A stretch of DNA of 64,000 bases, from assembly GCA_964453645.1 (NCBI GenBank), contig CAYVRJ010000009.1, forward strand, positions 1-64,000. Reading direction: 5' to 3'. The stretch comes from CAYVRJ01 sp964453645. Lineage in GTDB: Bacteria > Bacillota > Clostridia > Christensenellales > JAWKQI01. The position numbers were made by a program, and so were the translations under genes. Position 1 is the first letter of the stretch. The number at the start of each line of letters is the position of its first letter. Positions 57,685 through 64,000 of the stretch are shown piece by piece. The notes under the pieces were generated by a model, which worked only from the letters and a program-made list of their open reading frames with translations, did not search any database and was not told the DNA's origin.

Positions 57685-58848
57685 ATGTACAACTTTGCGA
57701 AGAGACTAGACGGAATTACAGGTTCTGCCATACGGCAGATTTTTGCCCTTTTGGCAGACCCGGAGCTAATATCCTTTGCGGGGGGTAATCCCTCCCCCAA
57801 GAGTTTTCCCTCGGAACAACTTTCCGAAATTGCCAAGGATTTAATTAAAAACCAAGGGGCAACTGTGCTGCAATACGGCAACACCGTGGGCCTGCCCTCC
57901 CTCATCGGAGACGTGGTTTCCATGGCGAAGGAGCTTTCTATTTCCTGCGAGAATAAACATGTCATCATTACATCGGGTTCCACCCAAGGGATTGGCATGG
58001 CCACCAAGGCCTTCATCAACCCGGGAGACACGATTTTAACCGAAGACCCAACGTTTATCGGTGCCCTGCAAACGTTTTTTGTCTACCAGGCAAATGTAAA
58101 AGGAGTTCAAACCGACGGTGAAGGACTCGTGCTGGATGATTTGGAAGCAAAGATTCGGGAGTTTAAGCCAAAGTTTTTATACACCATCCCCACCTTTCAA
58201 AACCCATCGGGTAAGACCATGTCCTATGATCGGCGCAAAGGTGTGTATGAAATTTGCAGCAAGTATGGTGTGTTGATTTTGGAAGACGATCCTTACCGTG
58301 CCGTGCGGTTTACGGGAGAGCATTTGCCCCCTATGAAATCTTTTGATGTGGATCACATTGTGATTTATCTCATGAGCATGTCTAAGATTATCTCTCCGGG
58401 GTTGCGGGTGGGTGCAGCCATTGCCCACGAAGATATTATTGCCAAGTTAAACATTTGCAAGCAGGGTGAAGATGTGCACACATCCAATTTATCCCAAGCT
58501 ATGGTGCACGAGTATCTCACAACCAATGCATTTGCAGCAAATTTAAAGAGTACCATTGGGATGTATCACGAGCAGTGCCAGTGTATGGCCGAGTGTTTAC
58601 GCCGGGAGATACCAGGGTTTACATTTGAAGTGCCCGAGGGTGGGTTGTTCATTTGGGGCAGTTTACCCGAGGGGACGGATGCCACGCAGGTTTTCAAGCG
58701 TGCGGTTACGAACAAGGTTGCGTTTGTGCCGGGCACACATTTTTATGCCGGTGGTGGGCATCTCAACACCTTGCGGCTGAATTTTTCTATGAGCAGTGTG
58801 GAGCAGATTGAAGAGGGTGTGCGCCGCCTAAAGCGTGCCATTGACTGA
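57685..58848 (+). CDS. PLP-dependent aminotransferase, 2-aminoadipate/aromatic type
   Basis: A fold-type I class I/II aminotransferase, 387 residues. Typical parts are LISFAGGNPSPKSFP, ITSGSTQGIGMATKAF, EDDPYRAVRF, the PLP Lys in MSMSKIISPGLRVGA, and LRLNFSMSS. It is closest in pattern to LysN-like and aromatic aminotransferases without the MocR DNA-binding domain. The donor and acceptor remain unknown. The start is ATG 57685 after GAGAGG. Confidence 0.88.
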   Translation: MYNFAKRLDGITGSAIRQIFALLADPELISFAGGNPSPKSFPSEQLSEIAKDLIKNQGATVLQYGNTVGLPSLIGDVVSMAKELSISCENKHVIITSGSTQGIGMATKAFINPGDTILTEDPTFIGALQTFFVYQANVKGVQTDGEGLVLDDLEAKIREFKPKFLYTIPTFQNPSGKTMSYDRRKGVYEICSKYGVLILEDDPYRAVRFTGEHLPPMKSFDVDHIVIYLMSMSKIISPGLRVGAAIAHEDIIAKLNICKQGEDVHTSNLSQAMVHEYLTTNAFAANLKSTIGMYHEQCQCMAECLRREIPGFTFEVPEGGLFIWGSLPEGTDATQVFKRAVTNKVAFVPGTHFYAGGGHLNTLRLNFSMSSVEQIEEGVRRLKRAID

Positions 58849-58854
58849 GAATTT

Positions 58855-59106
58855 TTTTTAGTGGGCTCCGCCCACGCCCGTTAGGGGGACTACTCGTCCC
58901 CCTTGAACCCCCACGGCAGGGACTTAGTCCCTGCACCCCTTGACGCAAAGCTCGCGCTTTGCTAGGGTTTTCTCATAAATAATTTAGCAAAGCGATAGCT
59001 TTGCGACAAAAAGTTTTTGGGTTTCCAAAGGGGATTTTTACAAAAATCCCCTTTGGTGGGGTTTGGGGCAACGCCCCACGTAAAAGGGAGGCTGATTGCC
59101 CCCCTT
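58855..59106. repeat. Palindromic mosaic element R7
   Basis: Contains GTGGGCtccGCCCAC, GGGGGACtactcGTCCCCC, GGCAGGGACttaGTCCCTGC and GCAAAGCtcGCGCTTTGC. GCAAAGCgatAGCTTTGC, CCAAAGGGGATTTTT with its complement, and GGGGCaacGCCCC follow. It separates two convergent genes and has the fullest set of modules. Confidence 0.8.
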
Positions 59107-59111
59107 TATAT

Positions 59112-60431
59112 CTATCCCTGAATCAGTTCCTTTAGCTCCAGCGCATAGTTCTCAATTTCAACGATGTCGTCTCCCTCCAGCATAATGCGCACCAAAGGCT
59201 CCGTGCCCGACGGCCGAAGCAGCAGCCTGCCCCTGCCCTTCAACTTCTTTTCAATATCATCCCTAAGCGCCGTAACCCGCGTATTCTGTAAAAACGCATG
59301 GGTGTCGGGCACATGCACATTCACCAGCACTTGAGGTAGTATCTTGATAGCACGAGATAACAGTGACAACGGCTTGTCGCTGCGCGCCATCACACCCGCC
59401 AGCATCACACCCGATAAAATTCCGTCTCCCGTGGTGTTGCTGTCCAGGAAAATCACGTGGCCACTCTGCTCACCACCCAAGTTGTATCCGCTCTTGAGCA
59501 TCTCTTCTAATACGTACCGATCGCCCACCGCTGTGCGAATGAGGGCAATGCCGTTCTCCCGCATAGCAATCTCCAACCCCATGTTGGACATCACCGTTGC
59601 CACCAACGTATCTTTTAAAAGGATGCCACGCTTCTTCATGTCGATGGCGCAAATAGCCATGATGCTGTCCCCGTCTACCACGCACCCGTGTTCATCCACG
59701 GCAATGAGTCGATCCGCATCGCCGTCGAAGGCAAGGCCAACGTCCGCCTCACACTCCACCACCAACTGGCGAATCTTATCGGGGTGGGTGGAGCCGCAGT
59801 GGTCGTTGATGTTACAACCGTCGGGAGTGTTGTAATAGGGGAATACCGTGGCGCCCAGCTTCTCAAACACTTCGGCAGCCACCGAACTGGCAGCGCCGTG
59901 GGCACAGTCCAACACGATCTTCATGCCGCTTAGTTTCGTTCCCGCACCGCTCAAAAACTTGATGTACTCTCCCGAAGAGTGGCTGAGGGTGATCCTTCTG
60001 CCCACCTTTTCGCCCGTGGGCAGGGGGACTTCCGTTTGCATCAACGCTTCAATTTTATCTTCCAGTGCGTCGGGAAGTTTAAATCCATCTTTATCAAAAA
60101 ACTTGATTCCGTTGTATTCGTATGAGTTGTGGGATGCGCTGATCATCGCTGCCGCATCGGCACTGTACACCCGGGCGAGATACGCCACTGCCGAAGTGGG
60201 CAGCACACCCAGCACCACGGCCTCCGCACCCACCGAGCAAATGCCCGCAACCAGTGCAGATTCCAACATTTCCCCCGAAATACGGGTGTCTCGGCCAATT
60301 AAAATGCGGGGTACGTGCACCGCCCTTGTGAGCACCGATGCCCCCGCCTGACCCAGCTTAAACGCCAAGGTGCAATTCAACTTTTCGTTGGCAATGCCCC
60401 TCACTCCGTCCGTTCCAAACAGTTTACCCAT
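59112..60431 (-). CDS. glmM: Phosphoglucosamine mutase
   Basis: Converts glucosamine-6-P to glucosamine-1-P for UDP-GlcNAc and cell wall synthesis. The 439-residue protein has MGKLFGTDGVRG at the start, phospho-Ser in ISASHNSYEYNG, the metal loop FDGDADR, and the phosphate-binding RPSGTEPLVR. It is complete and of normal length. It follows the DUF2179 membrane protein after 12 bases. The ribosome binding site is GGAGGAG. Confidence 0.96.
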   Translation of the reverse strand: MGKLFGTDGVRGIANEKLNCTLAFKLGQAGASVLTRAVHVPRILIGRDTRISGEMLESALVAGICSVGAEAVVLGVLPTSAVAYLARVYSADAAAMISASHNSYEYNGIKFFDKDGFKLPDALEDKIEALMQTEVPLPTGEKVGRRITLSHSSGEYIKFLSGAGTKLSGMKIVLDCAHGAASSVAAEVFEKLGATVFPYYNTPDGCNINDHCGSTHPDKIRQLVVECEADVGLAFDGDADRLIAVDEHGCVVDGDSIMAICAIDMKKRGILLKDTLVATVMSNMGLEIAMRENGIALIRTAVGDRYVLEEMLKSGYNLGGEQSGHVIFLDSNTTGDGILSGVMLAGVMARSDKPLSLLSRAIKILPQVLVNVHVPDTHAFLQNTRVTALRDDIEKKLKGRGRLLLRPSGTEPLVRIMLEGDDIVEIENYALELKELIQG

Positions 60432-60443
60432 TCACACTCCTCC

Positions 60444-61046
60444 TCACTTCTTTAAAAAGTTGGTTATGGATGCGGGGCGTGCAGCCGAATTCCGCATAAA
60501 TCCACCTTTAAACGATTTCACATCACTAATAGTTATGACAGCGTGATCTGTAAAATTCTGAATAATTTCAACTGCTTCGTTAGCCCGCTTGCGCTTGAGC
60601 GTTAAGAGCAGCACCTGTTTTTTTTCGTTCATTCCCTTGGCTTCCAAGGTGGTAATGCCAAAACCCTGCTCCCGCAGTTTGGCGGCAAGTTGTGCCGCTT
60701 CGTCGTTGGAGGGCAGGAACACTTGCAGGGAACACAAGCCAAAGGCTAACTTCTCCTCCAGCAGGGAACCCGAAAAATTTCCCACCGCAAAGGCGATGAC
60801 AAACACGATGACTTTATAAAAATCCGATTGAAATCCTGTGAGCACAGTGCCGGTGACTAAAATCCACAGGGTAATTTCAAATATTGCAACAAAAGTACCG
60901 ATGAGTCTCTCTCCCCGGGATATGAGCACAATGCGAAGGGTTGCAATGGTCACTTCGGCAATTTTACCCAAAAAGATAAAGAGATACACCCAAACGTTAC
61001 TTCCGTTAAAAAACTGAATCAATGAATCAAAAAAATTATTTTCCAT
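60444..61046 (-). CDS. UPF0316 (DUF5698/DUF2179) membrane protein
   Basis: A 200-residue protein with three N-terminal hydrophobic spans (to about 95) and a soluble DUF2179 domain (about 105-180; VLLLTLKRKRANEAVEIIQ, HAVITISDVKSFKGGF). Related proteins bind small ligands at this domain, and the function of the family is unclear. It lies between a PBP gene and glmM on the same strand, which suggests a link to wall growth (inference). Confidence 0.87.
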   Translation of the reverse strand: MENNFFDSLIQFFNGSNVWVYLFIFLGKIAEVTIATLRIVLISRGERLIGTFVAIFEITLWILVTGTVLTGFQSDFYKVIVFVIAFAVGNFSGSLLEEKLAFGLCSLQVFLPSNDEAAQLAAKLREQGFGITTLEAKGMNEKKQVLLLTLKRKRANEAVEIIQNFTDHAVITISDVKSFKGGFMRNSAARPASITNFLKK

Positions 61047-61113
61047 GGTATAACCTTCTATATATATAATATCTTAGCATTATACGTTTCAAACGCCCAT
61101 TTGACAACTAAAA

Positions 61114-63708
61114 TTATTCATTTTCTTGCCCTTGGGGCGAAGGAGATTGAGAAGGCTCAATATTTCCCCCGATCACCGTGTTTACAGTGGGGATGTCGAT
61201 ATCCAGCTCCTTGTCTTTTTGATCCAAGTAGTAGGAAACAATATCTTTGGCGGTGGGGGTTGCTTGTCCGGCACCGTACCCGTTGGGGATAAACACCACC
61301 ACGGCAATCTCCGGTTTATCAAAGGGAGCGAAGGCCACGAACCAAGAGTTGTTCTCCAAGTCGATGGGAGAAACTTGGGCTGTACCCGTTTTTGCAGCCA
61401 TTTGGTCTTTATATTTAAAGTCTTTAAAGTAGGCTCCGGCCGTTCCGCCAGCATCGGTTCTGAGCACGTCGGACATGCCTGTTTTAATGTCCTGCCAAAA
61501 CTTTGGTTTAGCGTTGATCTTGTTCACAACCACCGGCTGCACCTCTTCTAACACCGAACCGTCGGGATTGATGATTTTGTCCACAATAGACGCTTTGAAC
61601 ACCGTACCTTCGTTGGCCAGTGCAGAGATATAGACCGCAACTTCGATGGGGGTCACCAGAATGGGCTCCTGCCCGATACCCGTTAAGATGGTGCGGGTGG
61701 AGTTCCAGTTTAATTCGATGAGCCAGTCTCGAATCTTGTTGTCCCAGCCCTTCGCCGAGGAGATGGAGGAGGGAATGGACAACTCTTCGCTCAATATTCT
61801 GCGAATTTCCGCACCCATGGTGTTCGCCGGTGCACCCGTTCCCGCCACTTTAATTAAACGGTCGGCAGCATTGGTGATCTCGGTATCCTGATAGACAATG
61901 TTTCGCCCCCCTTCGCCGATTTCCCGCAGTGTTTCCTTTAATCTGTTGTATACCAGAATGGGGATGGAGGAGCGTTGGTTGTTGAGAGCCTTTGTGTTGT
62001 CGTATAACACTTGCTGTCCGCCAATCTGCCCCGTGGCTTCCAAGGGAAGTTCAATTCCCGTCTTGCTGGAAAGCCCCAGTTCTCCCGCCCAGCGGTTAAT
62101 TTTTTCGATACCCATTTCTTCTGCCAGGGTGTAGAAATAAAAGTTGCAGGAGTTCTTTAAGCCGTCTGCAACGGTTTGGTGTGCATGGTTCACTTTGTTT
62201 TTATACCAGCACTCGGGCACTTTACCCTTGTACTCCCGGTTAACGGTTTTTTCATACTTGGTTTCACAGTCGATCAGCTTTTTCGTGACGTCCAGGTCAT
62301 CCATGAGTGCACCCAAGGCCACACACATCTTAAAGATGGAGCCGGGAGTGGATTTGGAGGAAATGGCTTTGTTAAACAGAGGGGCAGTCTTTGGGTCCTG
62401 TAATTTATCAAATTCACTTTTGGAAATTCCCCCGGTAAACAAGTTTAAGTCGAAGGAGGGATAGCTGGCCATGGCCAACACTTTACCCGTGTTCACGTCC
62501 ATCACCACCGCAGCCCCCGAGTTGGCAAGGTTTAATTTGTCCACTAAGGATTGGGTGGGGTCTTTGTCGTACTCCGCTTGGGTGATGCGGTTAGCCTTGA
62601 TGAGCATGGTGTCGTAGCCGTCTTTTGTGCCTTCCCCCGCATATTTATATTTCATATATCGATCTTCTTGAATTTGCCTGAGTTTAATAATATTATCTTC
62701 CAAGGCTTTTTCCAGCTTGAGCTGCATTTTAATGTCGATGGAGAGCATCACCGAGTTACCCGATTTGGGTTCGGTTTCCCGGAAGGTGCGCATGATCTGC
62801 CCCCGGTTGTTCACCTCCACTTCCTTAAGGCCGTGCCTGTCCGCCGTGTTGGGGGTGAGCACCAACTCCATGGAAGATTCAATCCCTGCAACGCCGATTT
62901 TGTCGTTGGGGGAATAACCCAGAGCCTGTTTTTCGGCAATGGTTTCTTCGTCGACCATTTTACCCATGTAACCAATGATGTGTGCAGCTGAATCCCTTCG
63001 GGGGTAAATGCGAATGGTGCCCTCGGCCACTTCGATGCCGGTGAGTTCCAAGGCATAGGTTTCAAGCTCTGCAACGGTTTGAATGTCCACGTTGTAGGAG
63101 AGAACCACGGGTAAGTAGGCTTTGGCTGCGTTTAATTGCACTTCCTGCCAAATGGAGAGCAGGGGCCGTGCCTCCTCGTAGGACAGTTCGCTGGGGATTT
63201 GATATTTGGTGCGCAGGTGGGTATAAATATCTTCGGGTTCTTCAATGGACGTGACATACATATCTGAGCGCCAGCGCTTTTCCCGCTTGGCCACCGCTTC
63301 GGAGTTGGTGATGCCGAAGTCGAAGATGAAGTCACCCTTTTCATTTTTTTTAATTGCGAAGGTATCGATGATGGTACCGTTATTTTTTTTAATGATTTCA
63401 ACGGTGCGCATGAGCACGTTGGTATAATACGCACGGTCGTCCGCCGATGTTTTCGAGGAGTCTTTATAGAAGTGGACGTCGTAGCTGCGCTGATCGTAGG
63501 CCAGAGGGATGCCGTTGACATCCATGATAATACCCCTAGAGCCTACTTGGGTGAGGGTACGCCACTTGCGGGTGTTGGAGACTTCTTCGTACTCCGCACC
63601 TTTAACGATGGTTAAATCTGCCAATTGCAAAACGAGACCTGCAAAGGCGAACAGCACTGCCACCATGACTAAAAAAACACGTTTATTTCCTGCAAAATCG
63701 ATCTTCAT
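61114..63708 (-). CDS. Class B penicillin-binding protein (PBP2-like transpeptidase)
   Basis: An 864-residue transpeptidase. A single N-terminal membrane span (about 10-30), a PBP dimerisation domain (about 35-330) and a C-terminal transpeptidase domain follow in order. Active-site motifs are STPGSIFKM (catalytic Ser and Lys), SCN in KNSCNFYFY, and KTGTAQ. A Pro/Ser/Gln tail ends the protein. It is longer than typical PBP2. The pattern fits elongation-type PBP2 or a spore-specific paralogue. Its -10 TATAAT lies 6 bases before the ATG, so the message is probably leaderless. Confidence 0.92.
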   Translation of the reverse strand: MKIDFAGNKRVFLVMVAVLFAFAGLVLQLADLTIVKGAEYEEVSNTRKWRTLTQVGSRGIIMDVNGIPLAYDQRSYDVHFYKDSSKTSADDRAYYTNVLMRTVEIIKKNNGTIIDTFAIKKNEKGDFIFDFGITNSEAVAKREKRWRSDMYVTSIEEPEDIYTHLRTKYQIPSELSYEEARPLLSIWQEVQLNAAKAYLPVVLSYNVDIQTVAELETYALELTGIEVAEGTIRIYPRRDSAAHIIGYMGKMVDEETIAEKQALGYSPNDKIGVAGIESSMELVLTPNTADRHGLKEVEVNNRGQIMRTFRETEPKSGNSVMLSIDIKMQLKLEKALEDNIIKLRQIQEDRYMKYKYAGEGTKDGYDTMLIKANRITQAEYDKDPTQSLVDKLNLANSGAAVVMDVNTGKVLAMASYPSFDLNLFTGGISKSEFDKLQDPKTAPLFNKAISSKSTPGSIFKMCVALGALMDDLDVTKKLIDCETKYEKTVNREYKGKVPECWYKNKVNHAHQTVADGLKNSCNFYFYTLAEEMGIEKINRWAGELGLSSKTGIELPLEATGQIGGQQVLYDNTKALNNQRSSIPILVYNRLKETLREIGEGGRNIVYQDTEITNAADRLIKVAGTGAPANTMGAEIRRILSEELSIPSSISSAKGWDNKIRDWLIELNWNSTRTILTGIGQEPILVTPIEVAVYISALANEGTVFKASIVDKIINPDGSVLEEVQPVVVNKINAKPKFWQDIKTGMSDVLRTDAGGTAGAYFKDFKYKDQMAAKTGTAQVSPIDLENNSWFVAFAPFDKPEIAVVVFIPNGYGAGQATPTAKDIVSYYLDQKDKELDIDIPTVNTVIGGNIEPSQSPSPQGQENE

Positions 63709-63714
63709 AGGGCA

Positions 63715-63742
63715 ATTATATCATATTTTGTATTTACAACAA
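63715..63742 (-). promoter_or_regulatory. Promoter giving a probably leaderless PBP mRNA
   Basis: On the minus strand TTGTTG (63742-63737), 16 nt, TATAAT (63720-63715). The ATG at 63708 follows after 6 bases, with no ribosome binding site. Confidence 0.5.
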
Positions 63743-63792
63743 GAAAAAAGTTCATGAACTGTTTGTTAATGTTTATAATTGCGGAATTTTAA

Positions 63793-64000
63793 AAGGGGAC
63801 TACTCGTCCCCACTTCTTTGTGGGCTCTGCCCACACCCGCAAGGGGAATGATTCCCCCTTGACCCCTCAAATCGCAAAAGCTAACGCTTTTGCTTATGTA
63901 TCATAATATATATATCCCTTAGCAAAGCGATAGCTTTGCGTAAAAAAGTTTTTGGGGTTTTTAGGGGGCTTTTTTCAAAAAGTCCCCTAAACGGGGTTTG
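63793..64000. repeat. Palindromic mosaic element R8 (runs to the window end)
   Basis: Contains GGGGACtactcGTCCCC, GTGGGCtctGCCCAC, GGGGAatgaTTCCCC and GCAAAAGCtaacGCTTTTGC. GCAAAGCgatAGCTTTGC and an AGGGGGCTTTTTTC palindrome variant follow. It may continue beyond 64000. No gene is seen here. Confidence 0.75.

Overview
The window comes from a spore-forming member of the Clostridia. It carries two alpha/beta-type small acid-soluble spore proteins, a DUF1540 protein, Firmicutes-type gene orders (ecfA1-ecfA2-ecfT-truA, yybS-gdpP-rplI-dnaB, dnaN-recF, hprK), long-form HPF, Gram-positive lipoprotein signals and perfect Bacillus-type parS sites. I cannot name a genus. The parS sites, dnaN-recF and dnaB suggest a location fairly near the replication origin. 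dnaA, rRNA and tRNA genes are not visible. No CRISPR array, insertion sequence or prophage was seen.

Layout. 1-0.3 kb: a tiny membrane-peptide cassette on the minus strand. 0.3-9.8 kb: branching enzyme, PIG-L deacetylase, phosphodiester-glycosidase lipoprotein, ECF transporter module, truA, aconitase and a DUF1540 peptide, all on the plus strand. 9.9-13.8 kb: SASP genes, recG, a membrane protein and an allulose-phosphate epimerase homologue. 13.9-20.1 kb: a compact type IV pilus-like locus (GspF/PilC protein, four small single-span proteins, PilT, and a BTAD regulator with a GGDEF-like tail). 20.1-28.2 kb: a 2414-residue surface protein of InlB-type and MBG repeats, flanked by two related small genes. 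28.5-41.7 kb: accessory genes, including an M24 homologue without its aspartate ligands, a RelB/YoeB pair, wall hydrolases, a D-Ala-D-Ala carboxypeptidase homologue without its SxxK motif, rpsT, and a pair of unknown paralogues. 41.8-63.7 kb: housekeeping genes, mostly on the minus strand (hprK, fetAB, recF, dnaN, dnaB, rplI, gdpP, serS, argS, glmM and a class B PBP).

The most interesting signal is a family of three small cassettes (about 1-225 minus, 30570-30880 plus, 40925-41238 plus). Each has a sigma-A-like promoter with TGTCGAA, identical to a Spo0A box core, at the same position in its 17-nt spacer. Each then has a leader hairpin that buries the ribosome binding site, a roughly 24-30 residue single-span peptide, a 3' segment complementary to the leader, and a strong 3' hairpin. 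The two plus-strand copies each face a convergent promoter with perfect TTGACA-17-TATAAT, placed to make an antisense RNA. This is the architecture of type I toxin-antitoxin loci. The middle copy appears inactivated by a one-base insertion.

Two repeat families also stand out. One is a roughly 50-nt intercistronic linker, seen four times, that starts at a stop codon and supplies the next gene's ribosome binding site, with a compensated hairpin in two copies. The other is a set of mosaic intergenic regions (29 kb onward) made of shuffled short palindromes. One mosaic is bracketed by two perfect parS sites. Three genes (PIG-L, recG, PBP) have a -10 element so close to the ATG that their mRNAs should be leaderless.
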